Part shown: piece after piece, positions 19,533 through 29,493 of the stretch
How positions within the stretch are numbered: the first letter of the stretch is position 1
Layout: each line of letters starts with the position of its first letter
Origin: Vibrio maritimus
GTDB taxonomy: Bacteria > Pseudomonadota > Gammaproteobacteria > Enterobacterales > Vibrionaceae
DNA: 64,000 nucleotides
Reading direction: 5' to 3'
Assembly (NCBI GenBank): GCA_000755425.1
Contig: BBMT01000011.1
Location: forward strand, 62,001-126,000
The notes under the pieces: model-generated
Seen by the model: only the letters and a program-made list of their open reading frames with translations
The model's database searches: none
Told to the model about the DNA's origin: nothing
Translations under genes and position numbers: made by a program

Positions 19533-20062
19533 ATGAATTACAACCGAGTCGTTTGCTTTGATCTTGAAATGTGCTGCTGGAACGTCGATGGCGTTGGTAC
19601 AACCGGCGAAATCATTGAAGTGGGTTTAGCGGAGATCGATCTGGTTAAACAAGAGGTCGTTAAGCGAGCTCAGTACTATGTAAAGCCCGAACAGGACGAA
19701 GTGTCACTATTTTGTACTGAACTGACGGGAATCACTCCACGTAAAGTAGAGAAACAAGGTCGCCCGTTGGAATCCGTTATCAAATCGATGGTGAAGAACT
19801 TCGGCGGAACCAACAAGATCTATGCTTCTTGGGGTCGTGATGACGAAATCTTGAGACTTGAATGTGAGTCCAAAGGTATCGACATGCCTTTCAATGAGTT
19901 CGTCAATCTAGCCACTTTGTACCGTATTCAAAATCGCTTGAAGGATAAACGCATCGGCCACAAAGCTGCACAAGAGCAGAAAGGCATTGAGTGGAGGGGC
20001 GACAGCACTCAGGTTTTGTTGATGCATACAACTTGGCGAAACTTGCTCTCACTATGCTGTAA
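19533..20062 (+). CDS. DEDDh 3'-5' exonuclease (KapD-like, one frameshift)
   Basis: About 176 aa. The DEDDh exonuclease motifs are visible: VVCFDLEMCCW (Asp and Glu of Exo I), GEIIEVGLAEID, a middle ASWGRDDEILRLEC segment and the C-terminal HSGFVDAYNLAKLAL (catalytic His and Asp). The last motif is only in frame after adding one G at 19993-19994, which also moves the stop to TAA 20060-20062; the uncorrected frame would run on to 20102. It resembles KapD/Eri1-type RNase-like exonucleases. Substrate not known. A terminator follows. Confidence 0.8.
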
Positions 20063-20100
20063 GCTGCTGTCGAAATTGGACCTATCTATTGCAGATTTTT

Positions 20101-20132
20101 AGCCCCGAAGATGCTTCATCTTGGGGCTTTTT
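20101..20132 (+). terminator. Rho-independent terminator after the exonuclease gene
   Basis: Stem AGCCCCGAAGAT / ATCTTGGGGCT (one bulge or mismatch) with a short loop followed by TTTTTC. It lies between convergent genes (exonuclease and TerB). Confidence 0.75.
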
Positions 20133-20156
20133 CGTTGTGGGTTACAGTTTTATTGG

Positions 20157-20603
20157 TTACTTGTCGATCACTTGAATCTTGGCTCTGATGAACTCACTGT
20201 GGTCGACATAGAGAAGCTCTGCGACTTTTCGGATTACGGAATCTTCTAACGGGTCGATAACCCCATCGGCGTTGGCCACTTCCCACATCGCTTTGATAAG
20301 CTCGAAGCGTTTTTCCTGACTAAGCTCGCGCAGGCTAGACGTAAAATCATAAAGCGACGCCGAGTTTTGTGTCTGCTCGGTCGCTTGTGTGAGAAGGCTC
20401 TCAGCTTCGCTATCCTCTATTCCTAATAAACGAACCACTAGCTGACGTTTAGCGGCTTCTTCCTCTTCATCGACTTGGTAATCTGCTTTTGAGACTTCAC
20501 AAAGAAGTGAAGCAATGGCTAAGTTTGGGCTGACGCCGTGCGTTTTAGACAGATCGTCTCCTTCGATAAGCTGTTTGAAAAGAGAGGTGATGGCATTAAA
20601 CAT
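20157..20603 (-). CDS. TerB-like tellurite-resistance family protein
   Basis: A 148-aa soluble helical protein of the TerB/COG4103 family. The duplicated acidic motifs typical of the fold are ASLLCEVSKADYQVDEEEEAAKRQLVVRL in the first half and KAMWEVANADGVIDPLEDSVIRKVAELL in the second; their Asp/Glu residues are thought to bind a metal ion. It stands alone, without other ter genes, so a tellurite role should not be assumed. Confidence 0.85.
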   Translation of the reverse strand: MFNAITSLFKQLIEGDDLSKTHGVSPNLAIASLLCEVSKADYQVDEEEEAAKRQLVVRLLGIEDSEAESLLTQATEQTQNSASLYDFTSSLRELSQEKRFELIKAMWEVANADGVIDPLEDSVIRKVAELLYVDHSEFIRAKIQVIDK

Positions 20604-20740
20604 AGGCGTACCTGACTATTGGCTGAATGACGATAATGACTTCAATTAACTAAACTAGTGTAGTCACTTAAGTAACTACATGGTGACCTCAACTATGGAT
20701 CACAAGTTGGATCACAAGCAAAGTGATAAGTATTTAGAGT

Positions 20741-22654
20741 TTAGTCTTCAGAATAAGTTTCAGGAAACTCTGTTTGGCTGCCGTCTCCATGTAGCACGGA
20801 AATGTGCGCGGGTTTGCCAAAAGGGTCGAGTTTAACCAGGCCGATACCACTTCGATTGACTAATCGATTGTGCTCGCTCGGTTGTGGTTTTCGCTTAAAC
20901 ACTTTAAGGCGCTTACGTTTGGTAAACCAGTTGAGTGGTGAGCGAGGTGTATATAGCCACTTATCGAGCCAATCGCATACGGTGAGTAAAGGCTCTGGAA
21001 ATTCGTTTTTGATGCCACTGCAGGTGATTTGATAGATATGAGAATCACTTTGTTTGAAGCGCAGCTTTACGTCATAGACAAATGAATAGTGAACATCGCC
21101 GGAGAGAATGACGAAGTTCTCAGGTGTTTTGCTGTGGGTAAAAATCGATAGCAATGTATTGGCACTTCCTGGGTGCGCCATCCAGTTCTCAGCATCGATG
21201 ATGAGTGGGTTACCGAGTTTGGTCGCCGTTGCTTGCAAGGTTTCTATGAACTTAACCCCAAACATAGGTGCAGGTGACACTACTACAACGGAATCTAGCC
21301 CCAGCAGTTCTTGTTGAAATTCCACCATCGCTTCCCAATCCATAAGACCGGATGGCTTGTTCATTTTGGATTCTGAGCGCCAGCGGCGAGTTCTGGTATC
21401 AAGTACCACAACTTTTGGGTGAGAATCCAACGTGTAGTGCCACTTTTCATAGCGCAGCAGTGAAGTGACAAAGTCTTTATGCCGGTTTTGGTTAAAGCAC
21501 CATGTCGTTGAGCTGTCGCTCCTCACATCAGAGAAAAAAGTCGCGAGTTCATCGCTCCAGTCTGCTTCCATCTGCTTTGGATTGTTTCCCCATGCCTGGC
21601 AGAGCAGGTAACTAAACAGCGCGTTGCCAATGATTTGCTTGGAAAACGGGTATTCGTACGCTGCTTTTTCCCATCCTACCGTTAAGTTCCAATCATCTGT
21701 GACATCATGATCGTCAAAAATCATGTAGGTCGGAATATGCGCGAGCAATCGTCTAACTTTAGGTAAGCCTTTTACAAAATCTCGAAGGGTTTCCTTCTCC
21801 TTCGCCCATGTCTCCATGTGTTCGGCGGCAATGGATTCAGGTTCTAGCGCGTCAAAGTCGATCGCTTTCCACAACACGGGAGACCAATTGAGAAGATACA
21901 TCGCAATGAACTCTGAAAAACTGATCAGGTGGTTCTCGCAATCACGCGAACTAAAGATAGCGGTCTGCTGTTGATTTAGGAAATTTTTAAGACGGCTTGT
22001 TGAATCATGGTAGCGTGGAAGCAGTCTATCGCGTTCATACAGCCCAATTTCGCCGCTATGTAATGCACTACTATCGGCAAGTACACTTTCTTCGAACCGC
22101 TCATTAGGAAGTGCCAATAGATCAATCACTTTTTGGATGCTTGCTAGCGTGGGGCCGGCAATATGGTCTGCGTAAATTTGATCGCCAGTGAGTAGCAGTA
22201 AGTCGGGAGTATCATTGTATTGTTCACTCGCAATAGAGCGGCTTACTCTATCGTCGAGCATCACTAAGCTATCAGCGCTTGGATGGTGAGGGTTTCGACA
22301 CGAACCATGCAAGATGTGATCGGCAGTATCGGTCAACTGAACGTTAATATGAGAGTGCTTGGTATAGCAAATATCCTCTGGGAGCACAGACTTACCTGAT
22401 TCAGCCTCTACAATATCGTAGCCGACATGATCTTGGGTTGACAGTTGATGCTCGATAGTAAAGTTGACTAACCAAAGTTTTGGACTGAGCCGCAAACATT
22501 GTGACTCAGGAAACGGATATGAATGACATTGTTCTGCCCATAGGTTAAGCCTCAATGTACTCGGAGCGACCGAGGCTGCAAACCATACCGTGAAATCTTT
22601 ACGGTTCGTCCGGCGTAGAACCGGACCGGCTAATAAAGTGGGCAGTGTTGTCAT
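20741..22654 (-). CDS. PhoD-like metallophosphatase
   Basis: A 637-aa protein of the PhoD-like phosphatase family. Metal-binding motifs are present in order: LHGSCRNPH, LLTGDQIYADH, IFDDHDVTDDWN, VVLDTRTRRW and ILSGDVHYSF. There is no clear signal peptide or TAT motif (it starts MTTLPTLLAGPVLRR), so it is probably cytoplasmic, unlike secreted Bacillus PhoD. Substrate probably a phosphodiester or phosphomonoester. It follows the 124-aa gene by 31 bp in the same direction and may share its transcript. Confidence 0.85.
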   Translation of the reverse strand: MTTLPTLLAGPVLRRTNRKDFTVWFAASVAPSTLRLNLWAEQCHSYPFPESQCLRLSPKLWLVNFTIEHQLSTQDHVGYDIVEAESGKSVLPEDICYTKHSHINVQLTDTADHILHGSCRNPHHPSADSLVMLDDRVSRSIASEQYNDTPDLLLLTGDQIYADHIAGPTLASIQKVIDLLALPNERFEESVLADSSALHSGEIGLYERDRLLPRYHDSTSRLKNFLNQQQTAIFSSRDCENHLISFSEFIAMYLLNWSPVLWKAIDFDALEPESIAAEHMETWAKEKETLRDFVKGLPKVRRLLAHIPTYMIFDDHDVTDDWNLTVGWEKAAYEYPFSKQIIGNALFSYLLCQAWGNNPKQMEADWSDELATFFSDVRSDSSTTWCFNQNRHKDFVTSLLRYEKWHYTLDSHPKVVVLDTRTRRWRSESKMNKPSGLMDWEAMVEFQQELLGLDSVVVVSPAPMFGVKFIETLQATATKLGNPLIIDAENWMAHPGSANTLLSIFTHSKTPENFVILSGDVHYSFVYDVKLRFKQSDSHIYQITCSGIKNEFPEPLLTVCDWLDKWLYTPRSPLNWFTKRKRLKVFKRKPQPSEHNRLVNRSGIGLVKLDPFGKPAHISVLHGDGSQTEFPETYSED

Positions 22655-22685
22655 ACAGATTCTATCACCTTTTCAATACTGTCAA

Positions 22686-23060
22686 TTAGGCGCTATGGGC
22701 TAGGGCGTCATCATTCGTCGCCATCTGCTCGAGCAGTTCAATGAACTCAGCGCTCGTGGCTTCGTGACCGACAACGAAAAATCCTGTTAGTGCGTCTAAC
22801 AATTGAGACGAGTCGTCACTTTGTTCAACAATTTGAGCGAGACGCTGGCGAAGCAATTCTACTTCGTGCTCGACGAACCCTCGAGCCTCAATTGCTTGCT
22901 CACCTTCGTCAGGAGCGTTATCAAACTCTAGAAATAACAGATTGTTATCGAGCTCAGTACTGACCAATTGCTCAGGAAGCCACTTCTCTCCGGTGACAAC
23001 CTGAATTTCTTGGTCTTTAGGTAGTTCATTGAGGATATTTTTTAATTTTTCTACTTTCAC
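22686..23060 (-). CDS. Conserved hypothetical protein, 124 aa
   Basis: An acidic soluble protein. It begins MKVEKLKNILNELPKDQEIQV, and has a helical middle (HEVELLRQRLAQIVEQSDD) and an acidic C terminus. I do not recognise the family. There are no membrane segments or signal peptide. It is the upstream partner of the PhoD-like gene (31-bp gap). Composition and codon use are like the neighbours, so it is likely a real, lineage-specific gene. Confidence 0.65.
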   Translation of the reverse strand: MKVEKLKNILNELPKDQEIQVVTGEKWLPEQLVSTELDNNLLFLEFDNAPDEGEQAIEARGFVEHEVELLRQRLAQIVEQSDDSSQLLDALTGFFVVGHEATSAEFIELLEQMATNDDALAHSA

Positions 23061-23334
23061 GATGGGTCTAAATAGTGGAAACTATGCCTTTGATAACTGT
23101 TGGTTATTTATTAGTCTATATTCAATAATCACAGTTTAGTGACACGTTAAGTGTAATAACAACATAATATAACAACTCTTCACTTGAGAGATAGCGTTGG
23201 TAGGCTCAGTCATTGAAAAACTGGCACAGACCTTACAACAAAGCCAGAACGCTTGAGTGATTTGCAAACCAATATACGTACCCTGAATTCGATTTACTGA
23301 TTGATAACTATTCCAGTTGGAGAAACTGCAAGAC

Positions 23335-24666
23335 ATGATTAAGAAAAATCTCGCGTTAGCGATTACGGCAGCATTGATCACATCCCCAGTTGTTCAAGCC
23401 GAAACGCAAGCGCAAGAAGCGGAGTGGGGTATTGCAGCAATGTGGCGTACAGCCAACATTCCTTTTGATACAAAAGGGGGCGACACAACTGTTAGCACCT
23501 TTATTCCGATGATGTTCTTTAAGAACGACTATGTCTTTCTTGACGGTACCATGGCAGGTGCCCACCTCTATAAAACGGATGATAAACAATTAGAGTTCAA
23601 TGCGATCACTCGTATGCGACATATCGACATACCCGCAGATGAACAGAACGCAGTGGGTGGTGACACAGCGGACTACGGTTTGCAAATGCGTTATAACTTT
23701 GATCCAGTTTGGCACTTCGATTCTGAACTGATGACCGATGGAGAAGACCGATTTCACGCCAACTTTAGACTTCAAGGTTTGTTAGATTATGGCGATTTAG
23801 AAGTTCGTCCTAATATGACGCTGCGTCTAAAAGATTCGGACTTTAATACGCAATACTACGGCACTTATCGCGATACGGTTGACAACCTATCTGGTGGCTT
23901 GGATTACTCCGTGGGAGTAGATGCTCGCTACCACGTTGTCTCCAACTTGTATCTGTTGGGCTCTACTAACATTCGTATGTTGGATAACCAGGCCTATCAC
24001 TCATCAGTGATCACAGAGCGCTTCGAGGGAGAGGTCTACGTGGGCGTTGGCTTCTTTAACGAGAAGAAAAAGAGTACCTCTAAAGCGAAACAAGTAAGCC
24101 GTGATATCAGTACTAAGCCTTATGTTCGCGTCGCTCATGGTTGGGCGTCTCCTTCAGATATGGGTGATATCCTGACTTTTAAAGGCAAGCGTGACCCGTA
24201 TAACAACCAAGTGTCATCGGTGTTCTATGGTCATCCTTTGACTGACGAGTTGTTTGGTTTACCTCTTGATATCTATCTAAGCCCAGGTATCGCACATCAC
24301 TGGAGCTCAGAAGTGCAGAACGGCGCAACAGAGTTTGTCACTCTGATTAAGGCTTACTACACCATTGAGTGGCCAATTAAAATGCGCTTAGGTGTGGGTA
24401 ACGGTCTATCGTACATCGATAATATTACCTATATCGAACAGCAAGAGATGGATAAGAAAGAGAAGCGTGCTAGTCACCTGATGAACTACATCGATATCTC
24501 TTACGATCTCAGCATTGGTTCTTTAATTCGTAAGCCAGAGCTTGAAGATTTGTGGTTAGGTTATTCTCTACACCACCGTAGCGCTATCTTTGAAGCTTCT
24601 TCTCAGTTTGGCCGAATCAAAGGCGGTAGTAACTACAGCACGGTTTACCTGCAATATCACTTCTAA
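23335..24666 (+). CDS. MipA/OmpV family outer-membrane protein
   Basis: A 443-aa secreted beta-barrel. Signal peptide MIKKNLALAITAALITSPVVQA is followed by EAEWGIAAMWRTANIPFDT and ends with the barrel signature STVYLQYHF. The MipA/OmpV fold is indicated by the repeated YxVGxDARYHVVSNLYLLGS and YSLHHRSAIFEASSQFG segments near the C terminus (HHRSAIF is the usual family motif). At 443 aa it is longer than the 250-270 aa of classic MipA/OmpV, with a central extra region. The ATG at 23335 is used; the earlier TTG at 23317 would put residues before the signal peptide. Monocistronic with its own terminator. Confidence 0.82.
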   Translation: MIKKNLALAITAALITSPVVQAETQAQEAEWGIAAMWRTANIPFDTKGGDTTVSTFIPMMFFKNDYVFLDGTMAGAHLYKTDDKQLEFNAITRMRHIDIPADEQNAVGGDTADYGLQMRYNFDPVWHFDSELMTDGEDRFHANFRLQGLLDYGDLEVRPNMTLRLKDSDFNTQYYGTYRDTVDNLSGGLDYSVGVDARYHVVSNLYLLGSTNIRMLDNQAYHSSVITERFEGEVYVGVGFFNEKKKSTSKAKQVSRDISTKPYVRVAHGWASPSDMGDILTFKGKRDPYNNQVSSVFYGHPLTDELFGLPLDIYLSPGIAHHWSSEVQNGATEFVTLIKAYYTIEWPIKMRLGVGNGLSYIDNITYIEQQEMDKKEKRASHLMNYIDISYDLSIGSLIRKPELEDLWLGYSLHHRSAIFEASSQFGRIKGGSNYSTVYLQYHF

Positions 24667-24718
24667 GCTGAATATTGTTGCTAGACTGAACCTTGATACT
24701 CAATCAAAAACTGTTACT

Positions 24719-24746
24719 AAAGCTCCGCGAAAGCGGAGCTTTTTTG
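24719..24746 (+). terminator. Rho-independent terminator after the MipA/OmpV gene
   Basis: Perfect stem AAAGCTCCGC / GCGGAGCTTT with a GAAA tetraloop followed by T6. Confidence 0.9.
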
Positions 24747-24826
24747 TTGGTGCGTCAGTTAACCCAAGGTTGGTAGCTGTGCTACAATCGCGCCAGTTTT
24801 AAATAAGAAAAATAGCAGGGAATGTT

Positions 24827-27800
24827 TTGACTTCCTCACAACAATCAAATCAGCCAGCCAAGGCTCAAGCGAACAACGCGCAGTCACTGAAAAAAGCATT
24901 AAAAGACTGCATGATTCGAGACCGCTTTCGCCTGAGTAAACGTATTGCTGGCGCAGCAAAAATTAAGAAGCCTGAGGCTCAAGCCGCCGTATTCGATGAA
25001 ATCGCCGTAGATATCGCAAAATCGATGATGGAAGCTGAGCAGCGCGCTAATCAATCAAAGCACATCGAGTACCCAGAACTGCTTCCGGTCAGTCAAAAGA
25101 AAGATGACATTGCCAAAGCAATTGAAGAAAACCAAGTGGTTATCGTTGCCGGTGAAACGGGGTCAGGTAAAACGACTCAGCTGCCAAAAATATGTTCAGA
25201 GCTTGGGCGTGGCAAATTTGGCCTAATTGGCCATACGCAGCCAAGGCGACTTGCTGCACGCTCGGTAGCGAACCGTATCGCTGAAGAGATGGAAACCTCT
25301 TTGGGTGAGTTTGTTGGTTATAAGGTACGATTCAACGATCAGATCTCTGATAACACCCAAATTAAGTTGATGACAGACGGTATCTTACTGGCTGAGATCC
25401 AGCACGACCGTTTCTTAAATCAATACGACACCATCATTATTGATGAAGCGCACGAGCGCAGTCTAAACATCGATTTTATTCTAGGTTACTTGCGTGAATT
25501 GCTGCCAAAGCGTCCCGATCTAAAAGTGATCATCACTTCTGCAACTATCGACCCAGAGCGTTTTTCAAAGCACTTTAACGATGCCCCAATTATCGAGGTA
25601 TCGGGTCGAACTTATCCTGTTGAAACCCGCTATCGTCCGTTGCGTGGTGATGACGATACCGATCGTGATCAGCTAGAGGGTATCTTTGAAGCGGTTGATG
25701 AACTGTGTGACGAAGGATTGGGCGACATCCTAATCTTCATGAACGGTGAACGTGAAATTCGTGATACCGCGGATGCGCTGAGTAAACGCAATCTTCGTGA
25801 TACCGAAATCGTACCTTTGTATGCACGCTTATCAGCGGGTGAGCAAAACAAAATCTTCCAGCCTCATGCGGGTCGTCGCATTGTACTTGCTACCAACGTT
25901 GCTGAAACGTCATTGACAGTACCGGGCATCAAATACGTTATTGACCCGGGTACTGCGCGTATCAGTCGCTATAGCTATCGTACTAAGGTTCAGCGTCTGC
26001 CTATTGAACCGGTATCGCAAGCGAGTGCAAACCAGCGTAAAGGTCGTTGTGGTCGTGTTGAAGAAGGTATCTGTATTCGCTTGTACTCTGAGGAAGACTT
26101 CGAGTCACGTCCAGAGTTTACCGATCCAGAGATCCTACGAACCAACTTGGCATCGGTTATTCTTCAAATGACAGCCTCGGTCTTGGCGATATTGAAGCTT
26201 TCCCATTCGTTGAAGCGCCAGATAAACGCAACATTCAAGATGGTGTGCGTCTGCTTGAAGAGTTAGGGGCTATTAACGATAAAGCCAAAGATCCAAGAAA
26301 GCGTTTAACGGCAATTGGTCGTCAGTTAGCACGTCTTCCGATTGACCCTCGTCTTGCTCGCATGGTTATTGAAGCGCCGCGCCTAGGCTGTTTGAAAGAA
26401 GTCATGGTGATTGCATCTGCACTGTCTATTCAAGACCCTCGCGAGCGTCCAAGTGACAAACAGCAATCTTCAGACGACAAACATCGACGCTTCTTTGATA
26501 AAGAGTCGGACTTCTTAACGTTCGTTAACGTGTGGGACTACATCCAAAAGCAGCAAAAAGCGCTATCTGGAAATCAGTTCCGCAAGCAATGTAAACAGGA
26601 TTACTTGAACTACTTGCGTGTTCGTGAATGGCAGGATGTTTACTTCCAGATTCACCAAGCTATGCGGGAAATGGATGCCAAGCTCAACCAAGAGCCGGGT
26701 AGTTACCAAGCGGTTCACAGCGCACTTCTCGTTGGTTTGCTGTCGCATATTGGCGTCAAAGACCAAGAGAAAAACGAGTATCAAGGTGCTCGCAATGCTC
26801 GTTTTCATATTTTCCCAGCTTCTGGCCTCTTTAAGAAGCAACCAAAGTGGATCATGTCGGCCGAGCTGGTGGAAACATCCAAGCTTTGGGGTCGTATCAT
26901 CGCCAAAATTCAACCAGAATGGATTGAGCCGGTCGCTAAGCATCTAATCAAGCGTAGTTACAGTGAGCCGCATTGGTCGAAAAAACGTGCTGCGGTCATG
27001 GCGCACGAAAAAGTCATGCTTTACGGGGTGCCAATTGTTCCTAAACGTTTGGTCAGCTACGGTGCTATCGATCCGGTCATTAGTCGCGAGTTGTTTGTTC
27101 GCAGTGCATTAGTAGAAGGCGATTGGGAAACCAAGCACGCGTTCTTTAAGCAAAACCGTAAACTGCTTCAAGAAGTTGAAGAGCTCGAACATAAATCACG
27201 TCGCCGCGACATCTTGGTCGATGATGATGAGCTGTTCGAATTCTACGATCAGCGTGTCGGCACGGAAGTCGTTTCCGGCAAACACTTTGATACTTGGTGG
27301 AAGAAGGCAAGTCAGCAAAATAAAGAGCTACTCAACTTTGAAAAAGAGATGCTGTTTAAGGGCGATGCAAGTCACGTCACGGACTTGGATTATCCGAACT
27401 TTTGGCACCAAGGTGGTTTCAAATTGAAGTTGAGCTACCAGTTTGAGCCGGGAGAAGATAACGACGGTGTCACCGTGCATATCCCGCTCCCAATCTTGAA
27501 CCAGATTGACCAAGATGGTTTTGATTGGCAGATCCCAGGTTTACGCCATGAGTTGATAGTTAGCCTTATCAAAGCGCTGCCGAAAACGCTGCGTAAGAAC
27601 TTCGTTCCAGCACCGAACTATGCAGATGCCTTCCTAGCTCGCGCTACGCCAATGGAAGCTCCACTGCTCGACTCTCTGGAAAAAGAGCTTCGTCGAATGA
27701 CGGGCGTTGAAGTGCTTCGTGATGATTGGAATCTAGACCAGTTGCCTGAACACTTACGCATTACATTCCGTGCGGTGGATTATCGCAATCGTAAGCTTAA

Positions 27801-28746
27801 AGAAAATCGCGATCTCTACGAGCTGAAAGAAAGTTTGAAGGATAAAGTCCAAGCAACACTGTCTAAAGTGGCTGATGATGATATCGAACAGCAAGGTCTG
27901 CATACGTGGAGTTTTGGCGAGCTGCCAAAAGTGTATTCTCAGAAACGTGGTGGTTTTGATGTCAAAGCGTACCCTGCACTGGTCGACAACAAAGACAGTG
28001 TAGAGATTAAGCTATTCGAGACAGAGGTAGAACAAGAGCAGGTGATGAAAGAGGGTCAGCGCCGACTTCTGCTGCTTAATGTACCTTCACCGATTAAATA
28101 CTTGCACACCAACTTACCGAACAAATCTAAACTCGGTTTGTATTTTAACCCCTACGGTAAAGTGTTAGACTTAATTGATGACTGTATAGCGTGCGGTATC
28201 GATAAGCTTATAGAAGGACAGGGTGGTCTTGTCTGGGATGCTGATAAGTTCGAACAGCTCAAAGAGCATGTAAGGGGCGAGTTGGGCGACACTGTTGTTG
28301 ACATTGCTAAGCAGGTCGAAACCATTCTTACCACTGCATTTAACATCAATAAAAAGCTTAAGGGGCGCGTTGATTTGACGATGGCCTTCGCGCTTTCGGA
28401 TATTAAAGCTCAGGTTGAGGGTTTAATCTTCAAAGGCTTTGCAACGGAATGTGGCTGGAAACGTCTGCCAGATATTCTTCGTTACCTTAAAGCCATCGAA
28501 AAACGCATGGAAAAGCTACCGATCGATCCAAACCGAGACCGTATGCACATGTTAAAAGTGGAATCAGTAACGCAGGATTACAAAGAGCTGCTTAACAAGA
28601 TCCCGAAAGGTATGAAAATACCGGAGAACGTTAAAGAGATCCGTTGGATGCTCGAAGAGCTACGTGTCAGTTATTTCGCTCAGCAACTAGGTACGCCATA
28701 CCCAGTGTCAGATAAACGAGTATTGAACGCTATCGATGCCTGTTGA
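24827..28746 (+). CDS. hrpA: ATP-dependent RNA helicase HrpA (one frameshift)
   Basis: A DEAH-box helicase of about 1306 aa, matching E. coli HrpA (1300 aa). Motifs: Walker A GETGSGKTTQLPKI, TQPRRLAA (Ia), DEAH in IIDEAHERSLNID, SAT in ITSATIDPERF, ATNVAETSLTVPGI (V), and QRKGRCGR (VI), followed by the HA2/OB region and the long C-terminal DUF3418 region. The start is TTG with AGGGA about 8 nt upstream. The frame breaks at CC 26175-26176; one more C restores LQMTALGLGDIEAFPF. The break falls between the helicase core and the HA2 domain, so an uncorrected annotation would split it in two. HrpA acts on stalled ribosomes and mRNA in E. coli. Confidence 0.93.
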
Positions 28747-28781
28747 CCGTCATTTACTGAGCAAATTGCAAGAATTTTGAA

Positions 28782-28855
28782 CTATGTCTCTGAGAAACCG
28801 TCAGGTTTTACCAAAAATTAAAACGGATGAGTTTCTCAAGAGATATAGTGTGTGA
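28782..28855. repeat. Imperfect inverted repeat downstream of hrpA
   Basis: ACTATGTCTCTGAGAAAC and its near-complement GTTTCTCAAGAGATATAGT flank about 40 bp. It could form a long hairpin between hrpA and the next gene; without a T run it is not a standard terminator. Confidence 0.4.
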
Positions 28856-28919
28856 TATATAAAGCTCCGCGGTGGCTTTGATTGGATTCGCCGCATTCTA
28901 TTAAACAAGAAGGTTAGAA

Positions 28920-29429
28920 ATGAAAAAGACACTTTTAGCGCTTGCGCTTGTTGGTGCCTCAACGTCTGCATTCGCAGATGCTTGGTTGTATGGTGGTGTT
29001 TCTGCGGGTCGTGCAGACTACAACGATAACAGCGATACGCCAATGGGTTTCCATGTTGGTACTGGTATTCTTCCTATCATTGGTGTTGAAGGTGGTTACT
29101 GGAAACATGGTAACTTCGATAATGATAGCAAAACAGGCTATGCGGAACTGGGTTCATGGTACGCAGCGCTTAAGCCGAGTATCGATATCGGTCCAGTCCA
29201 GATCTACGCAAAAGGTGGCTTACATTACTACAATGCTGACTACAAAGGTGGCTTGGATGGTAGTGACAGCGGTACTGATTTTATGTACGGCGTAGGTGCG
29301 GAGTACTTCGTAACAGACATGCTTTCTGTGGGCGCAAGCTGGCAGCGTTTTAACGGCATCAAGACGAAGTTCTCAAACGATAAAGATCTAGATAGCTTCA
29401 CCATCAACGCAACGCTTCATATTTTCTAA
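28920..29429 (+). CDS. Small outer-membrane beta-barrel protein
   Basis: A 169-aa secreted protein with signal peptide MKKTLLALALVGASTSAFA and a Gly/Tyr-rich body with about eight amphipathic strands (WLYGGVSAGRADYND, GVEGGYWKHGNFD, IYAKGGLHYYNAD, SVGASWQRFNG). It ends SFTINATLHIF, the aromatic C terminus of outer-membrane barrels. The size fits an OmpA/OmpW/OmpX-like 8-strand barrel. Function not assigned. The ribosome site is AGAAGG upstream of the ATG, and a strong terminator follows. Confidence 0.8.
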   Translation: MKKTLLALALVGASTSAFADAWLYGGVSAGRADYNDNSDTPMGFHVGTGILPIIGVEGGYWKHGNFDNDSKTGYAELGSWYAALKPSIDIGPVQIYAKGGLHYYNADYKGGLDGSDSGTDFMYGVGAEYFVTDMLSVGASWQRFNGIKTKFSNDKDLDSFTINATLHIF

Positions 29430-29456
29430 GCGTTACCAAACGTGGTTAAGATGCAC

Positions 29457-29488
29457 AAAGGCGACAGAAATGTCGCCTTTGTTGTTTG
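29457..29488 (+). terminator. Rho-independent terminator after the small barrel gene
   Basis: Stem ACAAAGGCGACA / TGTCGCCTTTGT with a GAAA loop, then TTGTTTG. It separates convergent genes and may act in both directions. Confidence 0.8.
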
Positions 29489-29493
29489 TAGTA

